The position numbers and the translations under genes are program-made. Under the pieces are notes generated by a model that was given only the letters and a program-made list of their open reading frames with translations, had not been told where the DNA came from and searched no databases. From Streptacidiphilus melanogenes (GTDB taxonomy: Bacteria > Actinomycetota > Actinomycetes > Streptomycetales > Streptomycetaceae), in NCBI RefSeq assembly GCF_000787835.1, contig NZ_BBPP01000018.1, forward strand, positions 34,195 through 98,194: DNA of 64,000 nt, written 5' to 3'. Positions 42,149 through 50,910 of this stretch are shown here, piece after piece; within the stretch, counting starts at the first letter, position 1, and each line of letters begins with the position of its first letter.

Positions 42149-43738
42149 TCACCGTCGCCGGGCCGCCACGACCGCGTCGTGCACGGTGATCTCCTTGCCG
42201 TCCGGGTCCACCGCCTGCCGGGCGCGGGTCTCGGCGCGGATCTCCCAGCGGGCCGGGTCCAGGTCGGCCGCCACCTGCTCCGGGGTGTACATCATGTCGA
42301 GGTAGACCCCCGGGCCGCCGCCGTCGCGCTTGTCCTTGGGGTGGTGACCGACGATCAGCAGGGTGCCGCCGGGAGCCACGGCGTCTGCGAGCGCGGCGAA
42401 GACGGCGCGACGCGGCCCGGTCGGCAGGTGCATGAACTGCGCCGTGACCAGCTCGTACCCGCCGTTCGCCGGCGGGGCGTCGCGCAGGTCGGCGTGGGAC
42501 CAGGTGATGCGGTCCGCGATCTGCCCGCCTGCCGCCCGCGCGTGCTCGGCGGCCCGGGCGAGGGCGACCGTGGAGATGTCCGTGCCCGTGACCTGCCAGC
42601 CGCGTGCAGCGAGCCAGATCGCGTCCGCGCCCTCGCCGCTGCCGACGTCGAGCGCGCGGCCCGGTGCCAGGGAAGCCGCCTCGGCGACGAGTTGCGGGTT
42701 GGGGTTGCCGCTCCACAGGGTGGGGCGGGAGCGGTAGCGGTCCTCCCAGGCGTCCTGCTCGAAGTGGGTGCGCTGCAGCTCCCGGTAGGCCTCGACCGCG
42801 TCACGGGTGTCCGCCGCGACCAGGTCCGCGTTGATCATTGCACCGGCCCGCAGTCCCGCCGCCGCGGAGACGACGACCTGGGCGCTGACGTCGGCGACGT
42901 TGCCTGCCACCCAGACGCCCGGCACCTCGGTGGCGCCGGTCGGGTCGGCCGGGACCCGGCTTCCGACGACCTCGCCGCCGAACTCGACCGGGACCGGCCG
43001 CAGGTCGAGGGAGTCCAACAGCCCTGCCCGTGCCGTCATGCGCGTCGCCACGACGAGCGCGTCGAGCGGGACGAACTCGCCTGAGGCCAGCCGGACTCCG
43101 GTCAGGTGATCCGCGTCCGCCTCGACCGACGCGACGGGGCCGTCCGTGACGTGGATGCCGCGCGCGGCGAGCCGCTCGGCCTGCACCGCGTCAGGGACCT
43201 CGACGCCGTGCCGCAGCACGATCACGTGGTCGCTCCACTGCCGCCACAGCTCCGCGTGGTGCCAGGCGACCGGGCCGGTCGCGAGGACGCCGACGCGTCG
43301 GCCGCGGACCTCCCAGCCGTGGCAGTAGGGGCAGTGCAGCACGTCCTTGCCGAAGCGTTCGGCCAGTCCCGGCACCTCGGGCAGCTCGTCGACCAGGCCC
43401 GTCGTCACCAGCAGGCGCCGCGTCCGCAGCTCGCGCGCGCCGCCGTCCGCCGTCTCGACGACGACGACGAACCCCTCGCCGTCCTTCGCCGCGGAGGTGA
43501 CCGTGCCGACGGCGAACTCACCTCCGTAGCCCGCCAGTTCGGCGCGGGCCGTGGCCAGCAGCTCGCCGGGCGGCGTGCCCTCGCGGCCCAGGTAGCCGTG
43601 GACGTGCCCGGCGGGCGCGTTGCGCGGCCGCCGGGCGTCGACCACCAGCACCGAGCGGCGCGCCCGCGCGAGTGTCACCGCCCCGCTCAGTCCGGCCGCG
43701 CCGCCGCCCACCACGACCACGTCGTACGCCTCGTTCAC
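42149..43738 (-). CDS. Fusion of thioredoxin-reductase-like flavoprotein and SAM methyltransferase
   Basis: A 529-residue two-domain protein. Residues 1-310 are a thioredoxin-reductase-like oxidoreductase: FAD motif VVVVGGGAAGLSGAV, redox pair Cys136/Cys139 in HCPYCHGW, NAD(P) motif RRVGVLATGPVAWHHA, and late VWVAGNVADVSAQ. Residues about 330-529 are a class I methyltransferase (ALDVGSGEGADAIWLAARGW, GTLLIVGHHPKDK). Such bifunctional fusions occur in actinomycetes. Substrate unknown, but a redox-plus-methylation role on a thiol, metalloid or quinone is conceivable. The GTG at 43738 has a GAGGAG site. It is divergent from the XRE-cupin regulator and probably controlled by it. Confidence 0.9.
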   Translation of the reverse strand: MNEAYDVVVVGGGAAGLSGAVTLARARRSVLVVDARRPRNAPAGHVHGYLGREGTPPGELLATARAELAGYGGEFAVGTVTSAAKDGEGFVVVVETADGGARELRTRRLLVTTGLVDELPEVPGLAERFGKDVLHCPYCHGWEVRGRRVGVLATGPVAWHHAELWRQWSDHVIVLRHGVEVPDAVQAERLAARGIHVTDGPVASVEADADHLTGVRLASGEFVPLDALVVATRMTARAGLLDSLDLRPVPVEFGGEVVGSRVPADPTGATEVPGVWVAGNVADVSAQVVVSAAAGLRAGAMINADLVAADTRDAVEAYRELQRTHFEQDAWEDRYRSRPTLWSGNPNPQLVAEAASLAPGRALDVGSGEGADAIWLAARGWQVTGTDISTVALARAAEHARAAGGQIADRITWSHADLRDAPPANGGYELVTAQFMHLPTGPRRAVFAALADAVAPGGTLLIVGHHPKDKRDGGGPGVYLDMMYTPEQVAADLDPARWEIRAETRARQAVDPDGKEITVHDAVVAARRR

Positions 43739-43788
43739 CGGGATCTCCTCTCGCCCCTGCGGTTGTGGCGTCCACCGTGCGCCGGGCC

Positions 43789-43824
43789 GTGCCGATCGGC
43801 AAAGTAAACTTGCCGATATGGCAA
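43789..43824. promoter_or_regulatory. Paired operators in the divergent promoter of the FAD/methyltransferase and XRE-cupin genes
   Basis: Two copies of one dyad: GTGCCGATCGGCAA (43789-43802, with TGCCGATCGGCA perfectly palindromic) and TTGCCGATATGGCAA (43810-43824), which spans the ATG of the regulator. Between them GGCAA-AGTAAAC-TTGCC gives a third overlapping dyad. The position makes autorepression and control of the divergent fusion gene very likely. There is no Shine-Dalgarno sequence, so the regulator mRNA may be leaderless. Confidence 0.8.
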
Positions 43825-44402
43825 ACGACGACGCCGAGGTGCTGGCCCTGGTCGGCCCGCGGCTGCGGGAGCTGCGCCGCAAGCGCGGCACGACGCTCGC
43901 GCGGCTCGCGGACGCCACCGGCATCTCCGTCAGCACGTTGTCCCGGCTGGAGTCCGGCGAGCGCAAGCCGACGCTGGAGCTGCTGCTGCCGCTGGCCCGG
44001 GCGCACCAGGTGCCGCTGGACGAGCTCGTGGGTGCGCCCGAGGTCGGCGACCCGCGTGTGCGGCTGAAGCCGGTGCAGCGGCACGGCGCGACGATCATGG
44101 CGTTGACGCACAACCCGGGCGGCGTCCAGGCCTTCAAGATGATCGTCCCGCCCGAGCGCTGCGAGCCCGACCTGCGCACCCACGAGGGCTACGAGTGGCT
44201 CTACGTCCTCGCGGGCGAACTGCGGCTGGTCCTGGCCGACCACGACCTGGTGATGAAGGCGGGCGAGGCCGCGGAGTTCGACACCCGCCTCCCGCACTGG
44301 TTCGGCAGCACGGGCGTCGCGCCCGTCGAGGTGCTCAGCCTCTTCGGCCCCCAGGGCGAACGCATCCACGTCCGCGCGCAGCCCCGCAAGTCGGCGGAGT
44401 AA
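43818..44402 (+). CDS. XRE-family regulator with C-terminal cupin domain
   Basis: A 194-residue transcription factor: XRE helix-turn-helix at about 15-68 (TTLARLADATGISVSTLSRLESGERKPTLELL) and a cupin-2 sensor at about 105-185 (RTHEGYEWLYVLAGELRLVLADHDLVM, two parts: RTHEGYEWLYVLAG and LRLVLADHDLVM). XRE-cupin regulators usually bind a small ligand or metal in the cupin and repress a neighbouring gene. The ATG at 43818 lies inside a dyad that matches a second site upstream. It is divergent from the flavoprotein/methyltransferase fusion gene. Confidence 0.93.
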   Translation: MANDDAEVLALVGPRLRELRRKRGTTLARLADATGISVSTLSRLESGERKPTLELLLPLARAHQVPLDELVGAPEVGDPRVRLKPVQRHGATIMALTHNPGGVQAFKMIVPPERCEPDLRTHEGYEWLYVLAGELRLVLADHDLVMKAGEAAEFDTRLPHWFGSTGVAPVEVLSLFGPQGERIHVRAQPRKSAE

Positions 44403-44780
44403 CCGGACCGGCGGCCGCGCCCTCCGATCGCGGCGCTCGCCTGGCGGCACCACGCTGCGGACTCCACGCCTGAGGCCCGGCCCGCGGCGCGGAGCGGCGG
44501 AAGTCCGGCCCCCAGGCTCGGCTCCTCGCGCTGCTCCCGATCGGCGGCGGTTCGGTCTGGTGGACGCCACCTGGTTGATGCCACGCGGTGGGGGCGAGGC
44601 GGAGGGCCGAAGCCCGGCCCAGGCCCGGCTCCTCGCGCCGCCCCGACTGCGGCGGTTCGGGCCGTAGCGCGTGGGACCGGCGCCACCTGGTGGTGGCGCC
44701 CGGCAGGGTCGACAGGCGGGGGCGGAGGGGCGGAGTCCCGGCCCCGATGTGCCTGCCTCTTCGCTCCGCTCCTGCTCCCG
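44403..44780. repeat. Gene-free region with degenerate repeats and a terminator hairpin
   Basis: 378 bases between convergent genes. It holds three degenerate copies of a unit reading roughly GGCGGAAG-CCGGCCC-CAGGC-CGGCTCCTCGCG (about 44488-44535, 44600-44645, 44718-44770). GGCGCCACC-TGGT-GGTGGCGCC (44679-44700) is a perfect 9-bp hairpin, likely a terminator. No gene is supported. Confidence 0.55.
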
Positions 44781-45689
44781 TCAGGACACGATGTCCTTCG
44801 CCCGGAGGTGGCGGAACGCCAGCGCGCCGAAGACCAGGGCCAGCGAGAGCGCGATCGAGACGCCCTCGATCATGCCGGTCCAGTCCGGGTTCGGCTGGAG
44901 GACGTCGACCCAGGCGTACATGCCGTGCGTGGGCAGGAAGCTGCGCAGGGAGCCGAGCGCGGTGATGTTGTCCAGGATCCCGGACAGGATGGCCAGGCCC
45001 ACCGCGCCGCCGACGGCGCCCAGCGGGGCGTCCGTCAGCGTCGACATCCACAGCGCGAAGCCGGCGATGGAGAGCTCGCAGACGAACAGGTAGACGGCGA
45101 CCAGGGCCAGCCGCCCCGTCGCCGTGCCCGCCGGCAACGAGCCGGCCAGGCTCAGGTGCAGGTCGCCCCAGCCGTACGCGGCCGTGCCGACGCCGAGCGC
45201 GACCAGCGGCAGCACCAGCACCGCGACGGCGCTGAAGCCCAGGGCCACCGCGAGCTTGGCGAGCAGCAGCCGCGCCCGCGGCACGGGGGCGGCCAGCAGG
45301 TAGCGCAGCGAGGACCAGCTCGCCTCGGAGGCGATCGTGTCGCCGAAGAACAGCGCCACCGGCACGCTCAGCAGGAAGCCGCTGGCCATGAAGAGCACCG
45401 CGAAGGCGAAGTTGACGCCCGAGGAGGTGGCCGCCTGGATCAGCGAGGGGCTGCCGTCCCGGCCGGAGGGCGTGCCGCCGACGGCGAGCGCGGCCCAGAC
45501 GATCACCGGCAGTGCGACCATCACGCCGAACACGATCGAGGTGCGGCGGCGCGACAGCTGGCGGCGCGCCTCGACGCGCAGCGGCAGCGTGCGCGAGGGC
45601 CGGTAGCCCGCGGCGGCGCCGGACGAGCCGGAAGCGGCCCGCGCGTCGGCCTCGGCGTGAACGGTCCCGGTGTCGGTCTCGGTGCTCAT
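44781..45689 (-). CDS. ABC-2 type transporter permease
   Basis: A 302-residue membrane protein. A 30-residue hydrophilic N-terminus is followed by six hydrophobic helices typical of ABC-2 permeases (IVFGVMVALPVIVWAALAV, then FAFAVLFMASGFLLSVPVALF and others). ASEASWSSLRYLLAAPVPRARLLLAK is the usual cytoplasmic loop (ASEASWSSLRYLLAAPVP). The ATG overlaps the stop of the upstream hydrolase-ATPase fusion (ATGA), so the two form one transporter. The substrate is unknown. ABC-2 systems of this size commonly export antibiotics, lipids or peptides. Confidence 0.9.
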   Translation of the reverse strand: MSTETDTGTVHAEADARAASGSSGAAAGYRPSRTLPLRVEARRQLSRRRTSIVFGVMVALPVIVWAALAVGGTPSGRDGSPSLIQAATSSGVNFAFAVLFMASGFLLSVPVALFFGDTIASEASWSSLRYLLAAPVPRARLLLAKLAVALGFSAVAVLVLPLVALGVGTAAYGWGDLHLSLAGSLPAGTATGRLALVAVYLFVCELSIAGFALWMSTLTDAPLGAVGGAVGLAILSGILDNITALGSLRSFLPTHGMYAWVDVLQPNPDWTGMIEGVSIALSLALVFGALAFRHLRAKDIVS

Positions 45690-48364
45690 GCGCGCTCTCC
45701 GGTGAGGGTCAGGAAGGCGTCCTCGAGCCGGCGGTGCGGGCCGACCCGCTCCACCGGCACATCGAGGCGCAGCAGTTCGGCGAGGAGCTCGGGGACGGCG
45801 AGGCCGTCCAGGCGGACCAGCAGGCCCGGCTCGTCGGTCGCGGCGGTGACGGAGGCGACGCCGTCGAGCGACGTCAGCTTGGCGATCACACCGTCCCGCG
45901 CCCCGGCGCTCATCTCGCCCGTGCCGACCAGCAGTTCGTCGTCGTTCCCGGTGATCTCGGCGACCGGGCCGGCCGCGAGCAGCCGGCCCTGGGTCATCAC
46001 GACCAGGTGGGTGCAGGTCTGCTCGACCTCGGAGAGCAGGTGGCTGGAGACGATCACCGTGCGGCCGCCGGACGCGTAGCGGGTGATCACCGCGCGCATC
46101 TCGCGGATCTGCTGCGGGTCCAGACCGTTGGTCGGCTCGTCCAGGATCAGCAGGTCCGGCAGGCCGAGCATGGCCTGGGCGATGGCCAGGCGCTGCCGCA
46201 TGCCCTGCGAGTACGTCCGCACCGGGCGTTCCAGCGCCTCGCCGAGGTCGGCGATCTCCAGCGCCCGCGCGACGTGCGCGTCCTCGGCGGGGCGGCCGGT
46301 GGCCTGCCAGTACAGGTCCAGGTTGGCCCGGCCGCTCAGGTGCGGCAGGAAGCCCGCGCCCTCGACGAACGCGCCCACCCGTGACAGCACCGGCGCGCCC
46401 GCCGCGACCGACTGCCCGAAGAGGTGGACACTGCCCGCGTCCGGGCGGATCAGGCCCATCAGCATCCGCATCGTCGTGGTCTTGCCCGCGCCGTTCGGGC
46501 CGAGCAGACCCAGCACCTGGCCGCGTTCGACCCGGAACGACAGGTCCTTGACGGCGTAGCGGTCGGCCGAGCCGTGGTAGCGCTTGGACAGCCCGGCCAC
46601 GACCAGCGGCGACGCCGCGAGCTCCGGGTCCGTGGCCTGCCCGGCCCGGCGGCGACGGCGCGCGCCCACGCCCGTCAGCACCAGCGCGGCCGCGACCGCG
46701 GCCGCGCTGAGCGGCAGCAGCCACACCCAGGCGGGCAGCGGCGTCCGGTCGTTGCGCAGCGCGGTGTCCATGGGCAGCGTGAGCGGGTCGGCGGCGGGCA
46801 GCGAGACCTGGTACGTCGCCGGCGCGGCGGGCGAGGAGTAGCCGAGGTCGGTCGAGGCCAGGACGAGACGCAGCCGGTGACCGGCGGCGAAGTCGTGGTC
46901 CACGGCCGGGAGCTGCACGTCCACCGTGCCGGAGGAGGTGACCCGCAGCGGGGTGACCAGCTGGTGCGGCAGCACGCTGCTGCCGTCCGGCGAGACGTCG
47001 TAGAGCTTGGCGAAGAGGACCGCCGGGGCGGTGCCGCCGGTGTCGACGGTGACCTTGACGCTGGGCGCGCCGGTCAGCTGCAACGCGCTGTCCAGCGGCG
47101 CGGACTCGAACGCGGCGTACTGGCCCGGCAGGTCCGAGCTGATCGGCAGACTCCCCCCGACCAGCCCGCTGAGCTGCGACAGCGCGCCCCCGAGCCCGGG
47201 CACGGACGAGACGGCCGGCGGCATCCCGCCCGCCGGGTTGGCGACCGCCTGCGGACGCCCGTCAAGGATCACGCTGCGGCGTGAGGTGCCCGCCAGGGTC
47301 GGGTAGCTGTTCGCGCTCGCCCCGAACTGGACCACCTGCCCGGCCGAGACCGAGACGCCGCCGGTCCGGGTGACCCGGAACGCGGGGCCGGTGTCCACCG
47401 CCTTGTCGTGCTTCAGGTAGCGGTCGAACCAGGCCAGCGTGCGCGCCTGGGTCCGGGCGCTCTCCTGGTCGCCGCCGTCGTGACCACCGGAGAACCAGTC
47501 CACGGCGACGGGCGCGCCGTTCGCGGCGATGGCCCGCGCCATCGCGTCGCCCTGGCTGAGCGGGAAGAGCGAGTCGTTCTGACCCTGCGTGATCAGCGTG
47601 GGCACCCGGATGCTGCCGGCGACGGAGTCGGGGCTGGACTGCTTCAGCAGCGCCAGCCCGGCGGGATCGGCCGTCCCGGACAGCGCGGCGCGCTGGTAGA
47701 ACTGGCACAGCTGCGCGGTGAACCGGCAGTCGCTGCCGCCGCCGCTGGTGAAGAAGACGCCGGACCAGAGCTTCTTGAAGACGCCGTTCGGGAAGAGCGC
47801 CTGCCCGAGGTCCCACCAGGTGATCTGCGGCGCGATGGCGTCGACCCGCTTGTCGTGACCGGCGGTCAGCAACGCGATCGCCCCGCCGTATGAGCCGCCC
47901 GCGATCCCCACGCGCGGGTCGTCGGGTCCGTCCTGCAGCACGTCCGGGCGGTGCCCGAGCCAGTCGACCAGCCGCTGCACGTCCGCGACCTCGCGGTCGG
48001 GCGCGTCCAGGCCGATGGCCCCGGTCGACTTCCCGAAGCCGCGGGCGGACCACGTCATCACCCGGTAGCCGTGCTGCGCGAGGTACCGCGCCTCCCCGGC
48101 CATGTCGTCCTTGCTGCCACCGAACCCGTGGGCGAGCAGCACCGCGGGCCGCGGGGTGGCGTCGCCGGTGGTGAAGTACGCGGTGTCGATCCGTACGGTG
48201 CTGCCGCTCCCGGGCGTCTCGGGCATCGAGAACACCCGGTCCTGCTCCCGGACGGCAGGCGCGCCGCCGTCACCGGCGGCGACGGCCGTCCCGCCGCCCA
48301 CGACGATCAGCGCGGCCACGACCGCGGCGGCCCACCGCCGCGGCATGGGGGCTCTCAGCGGCAC
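45686..48364 (-). CDS. Fusion of extracellular S15/CocE-type hydrolase and ABC transporter ATPase
   Basis: An 892-residue protein in one unbroken frame. N-terminal signal anchor (about 8-28); alpha/beta hydrolase of the X-Pro dipeptidyl-peptidase/CocE group (about 50-330, VLLAHGFGGSKDDMAG, nucleophile Ser158 in AGGSYGGAIALL, histidine in GGHDGGD); its C-terminal beta-sandwich (about 340-530); a transmembrane helix (about 541-563, WVWLLPLSAAAVAAALVL); then a cytoplasmic ABC ATPase with Walker A GPNGAGKTTTMRML (Lys628), signature YSQGMRQRL and Walker B LLILDEPTNGLDP. The two anchors place the hydrolase outside and the ATPase inside. The GTG has an AAGGGA site. The permease gene overlaps its stop. 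Confidence 0.9.
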   Translation of the reverse strand: MPLRAPMPRRWAAAVVAALIVVGGGTAVAAGDGGAPAVREQDRVFSMPETPGSGSTVRIDTAYFTTGDATPRPAVLLAHGFGGSKDDMAGEARYLAQHGYRVMTWSARGFGKSTGAIGLDAPDREVADVQRLVDWLGHRPDVLQDGPDDPRVGIAGGSYGGAIALLTAGHDKRVDAIAPQITWWDLGQALFPNGVFKKLWSGVFFTSGGGSDCRFTAQLCQFYQRAALSGTADPAGLALLKQSSPDSVAGSIRVPTLITQGQNDSLFPLSQGDAMARAIAANGAPVAVDWFSGGHDGGDQESARTQARTLAWFDRYLKHDKAVDTGPAFRVTRTGGVSVSAGQVVQFGASANSYPTLAGTSRRSVILDGRPQAVANPAGGMPPAVSSVPGLGGALSQLSGLVGGSLPISSDLPGQYAAFESAPLDSALQLTGAPSVKVTVDTGGTAPAVLFAKLYDVSPDGSSVLPHQLVTPLRVTSSGTVDVQLPAVDHDFAAGHRLRLVLASTDLGYSSPAAPATYQVSLPAADPLTLPMDTALRNDRTPLPAWVWLLPLSAAAVAAALVLTGVGARRRRRAGQATDPELAASPLVVAGLSKRYHGSADRYAVKDLSFRVERGQVLGLLGPNGAGKTTTMRMLMGLIRPDAGSVHLFGQSVAAGAPVLSRVGAFVEGAGFLPHLSGRANLDLYWQATGRPAEDAHVARALEIADLGEALERPVRTYSQGMRQRLAIAQAMLGLPDLLILDEPTNGLDPQQIREMRAVITRYASGGRTVIVSSHLLSEVEQTCTHLVVMTQGRLLAAGPVAEITGNDDELLVGTGEMSAGARDGVIAKLTSLDGVASVTAATDEPGLLVRLDGLAVPELLAELLRLDVPVERVGPHRRLEDAFLTLTGERA

Positions 48365-48468
48365 GAGCAGGTCCCTTCGGCTCCGAGGCGGGCACGGACC
48401 GCACCGCCGCCAGGCATCGTAGGCACAACGATCACCCACCCGAGGACGTGCCCCTCCGTGCGGGGAGC

Positions 48469-49059
48469 TCAGTCCTGCTCGTCCAGCTCCGCGAGGAGGT
48501 CGAGGGCGATCGCCCAGGTCCGCTCCGCGGCGTCCGCGTCGTAGTCCGGGAGATCGGGGTCGGTGTAGAGGTGGCCCGCGCCGCGGTAGCGGTGGATCTC
48601 GGTGTCCGCGCCCGCGCGGGTCATCAGCAGGTACCAGGCGTTCAGCCAGTCCTCCGTCTCGTAGACGTCGGGCTCGGCGACGTGGAGCTGCACCGGGATC
48701 GAGGTGGCCGCGTCCTCCGGGATGTCGGAGGTGCCGTGGAGGAGCAGCAGGCCCCGGGCGCGCTCGTCGGCGAGGGCGAGGTTCTGGGCGATCGCCCCGC
48801 CGAGCGAGAAGCCGGCGTAGACCAGGCCCGGACCGTCCGAGGCCAGCAGCGGGGCGACCGCCGTGACCGCGCGGCGCAGCAGTTCGTCGCGGGTGATCTC
48901 GTCCGCGTAGGCCAGGCCCGACTCGACGTCGTCGAAGGTCCGGCCGTCGAAGAGGTCCGGGGTGTGCACGACGTGTCCGGCGGCGCTCAGCCGTTCAGCC
49001 GCGGCGTGGACGGCCGGGCGCAGGCCGTAGGTGGAGTGGAAGAGGACGATCTGGGCCAC
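48469..49059 (-). CDS. Dienelactone-hydrolase family protein
   Basis: A 196-residue alpha/beta hydrolase of the DLH type: VLFHSTYGLRPAVHAAAERL, VVHTPDLFDG, nucleophile elbow VYAGFSLGGAIAQNLAL, and GAGHLYTDPDL with the catalytic histidine. The nucleophile position is serine, where classical dienelactone hydrolases have cysteine, so ester or lactone hydrolysis is likely but the natural substrate is not clear. The GTG at 49059 has an AAGGAA site. It appears monocistronic and divergent from the acyl-CoA ligase gene. Confidence 0.88.
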   Translation of the reverse strand: MAQIVLFHSTYGLRPAVHAAAERLSAAGHVVHTPDLFDGRTFDDVESGLAYADEITRDELLRRAVTAVAPLLASDGPGLVYAGFSLGGAIAQNLALADERARGLLLLHGTSDIPEDAATSIPVQLHVAEPDVYETEDWLNAWYLLMTRAGADTEIHRYRGAGHLYTDPDLPDYDADAAERTWAIALDLLAELDEQD

Positions 49060-49137
49060 GGACGGCTTCCTTCGCAGGCTGGACGGGTGCCTGTCCATCA
49101 TCGCCGATGCCGTCCCGCGCCCTGTGCCACCCGCGGC

Positions 49138-49151
49138 ACGGATTGATCCGT
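49138..49151. promoter_or_regulatory. Candidate operator upstream of the acyl-CoA ligase gene
   Basis: ACGGAT-TG-ATCCGT is a dyad with perfect 6-bp arms, 114 bases before the ligase start. A CCTAGCT stretch at 49190-49196 could hold a -10 box. No regulator gene is adjacent. Confidence 0.3.
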
Positions 49152-49265
49152 CCGGTGGGTTCCACGCGTGGCGCCGCGCGTGCGACGCTCCTAGCTCCGC
49201 TCCGCCCCAGCGCTCCGCAGCGATCCAGCCCCACTGTGCACCGCCGACGACGAGGGGGGACCCGC

Positions 49266-50816
49266 ATGGGCCCGTACCTGCCCGACGCCGTACGCCAACA
49301 CGCCGCCCGACGCCCCGGCGCGCCTGCCGTGACCGAGGACGAACGAACCGTCAGCTACCGCGAGTTGGACGCGCGCGCCAACCGCCTCGCGCAGGCGCTG
49401 CTCCGCGAGGGCGGCCTGCAGGCGGGTGCGCGTGTCGGCTGCCTGGCACGGCCCGGGGTGCTCACGGCCGAGCTCCTGCTCGCCTGCGCGAAGGCCGGCC
49501 TGGTGGCGGTGCCGCTCAACTGGCGGCTGGCGGAGCCCGAGTTGGCGGCGGTCGCGCGGGACGCCGAGTTCGCGGCCGTGCTCACGCAGGAGGAGTTCCT
49601 GCCCGGTGCACGGGCGATACGGGCCGTGCTGCCCAAGGCGCCCCTCGTCGTGGACGGCACGCCGGGCCCGGACGAACTCGACTACGAGACCCTGCTGGCC
49701 GCCGCGTCCGACACGGACCCGGGCGGTGGCGGCGACGGAGAGGGGGAGACCGTCTGCCTCCAGCTCTACACCTCCGGCACGACCGGGCAGCCCAAGGGCG
49801 TCCGGCTCACGCTCGGCAACCTCGACGCCGGTGACCACCTCGTGCGTGAACTGGGCTGGGACCAGCACTCGGTGAGCATGAACGCGATGCCGTTCTTCCA
49901 TATCGCCGGGGCCGGATGGCTGGTCCAGGCCCTGGTCGCGGGCGCGCACACGGTCGCCGTGCCGGACCTGGTCCCGCAGCGCGTCGTCGAGCTGATCGAG
50001 CAGCGGCGAATCAGTCACACCTTCTTCGTCCCGGCCGTGTTGCACATGCTCACCTCGCTGCCGGACATCGCCGCGCGCGACTTCTCCGCGCTGCGCCTGA
50101 TCGCCTACGGCGCCTCGCCGATCACGCCCGTGCTGCTGCGGCGCTCGATCCAGGTGTTCGGCTGCGGCTTCCTGCAGATCTACGGCCAGACGGAGACGGC
50201 AGGCAGCGCCACCCGGCTGCTGCCCGAGGACCACGACCCCGACGGCCCCAGGGCCCGTCTGCTGCGCTCGGCCGGGAACACCCGCCCCGACGTCGAGGTC
50301 CGCGTCGCCGACCCGGCGACCGGCGAGCCGCTGCCGACCGGCGCGGTGGGCGAGATCTGCACCCGCTCCCACTACGTCACCCCCGGCTACTGGCGCCGCC
50401 CGGAGGAGAACGCCCGTCTGTTCACCGAGGACGGCTGGCTCCGCACCGGCGACGCGGGCTACCTCGACGAGGAGGGCTATCTCTTCATCACCGACCGGAT
50501 CAAGGACATGGTGATCACGGGCGGCGAGAACGTCTACCCGGTCGAGGTGGAGGCCGCCCTCGCCGAGCACCCGGCGGTCCTGGACGTGGCCGTGTTCGGC
50601 ACGCCCGACGAGCGCTGGGGCGAGGCGGTCACCGCCGCGGTGGTGCTGCGTCCGGGCGCGGAGGCGGTGAGCCCGGCGGAGCTGATCGCCTTCGCCCGGG
50701 AGCGGATCGCCTCGTACAAGAAGCCGCGCATCGTGCTCTTCCTGGACGAGCTGCCGCGCAACCCGACCGGCAAGATCCTCAAGCGGGTGCTGCGCGAGCG
50801 CTTCGCCGGGGCGTGA
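49266..50816 (+). CDS. AMP-dependent acyl-CoA synthetase/ligase
   Basis: A 516-residue ANL-superfamily ligase. ATP-binding motif LYTSGTTGQPKGVRLT, IYGQTETAG, hinge-region RTGDAGYLDEEGYLFITDRIKD (RTGDAGYLDEEGYL, then DRIKDMVITGGENVYP), and the catalytic lysine in PRNPTGKILKR. It activates a carboxylic acid as acyl-AMP and transfers it to CoA. Medium/long-chain or aromatic acids are possible. The ATG has a strong GAGGGGGGA site. It is followed 94 bases later by the TIGR03084-like and acyl-CoA dehydrogenase genes, suggesting a degradation route. Confidence 0.93.
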   Translation: MGPYLPDAVRQHAARRPGAPAVTEDERTVSYRELDARANRLAQALLREGGLQAGARVGCLARPGVLTAELLLACAKAGLVAVPLNWRLAEPELAAVARDAEFAAVLTQEEFLPGARAIRAVLPKAPLVVDGTPGPDELDYETLLAAASDTDPGGGGDGEGETVCLQLYTSGTTGQPKGVRLTLGNLDAGDHLVRELGWDQHSVSMNAMPFFHIAGAGWLVQALVAGAHTVAVPDLVPQRVVELIEQRRISHTFFVPAVLHMLTSLPDIAARDFSALRLIAYGASPITPVLLRRSIQVFGCGFLQIYGQTETAGSATRLLPEDHDPDGPRARLLRSAGNTRPDVEVRVADPATGEPLPTGAVGEICTRSHYVTPGYWRRPEENARLFTEDGWLRTGDAGYLDEEGYLFITDRIKDMVITGGENVYPVEVEAALAEHPAVLDVAVFGTPDERWGEAVTAAVVLRPGAEAVSPAELIAFARERIASYKKPRIVLFLDELPRNPTGKILKRVLRERFAGA

Positions 50817-50910
50817 CGCACGGTGTGGGGTCGCCCGAAAGAATCAAGCACCATTGATTTTTTCTCGCGGCGGTGCCATCGTCGCTTCGACGCCGAAGGG
50901 AGGCGACGAG

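Noticed and set aside
45686-48364. Frameshift or misassembly joining two genes
   Set aside because: The frame is continuous, the junction is a sensible membrane helix, and both domains are complete.
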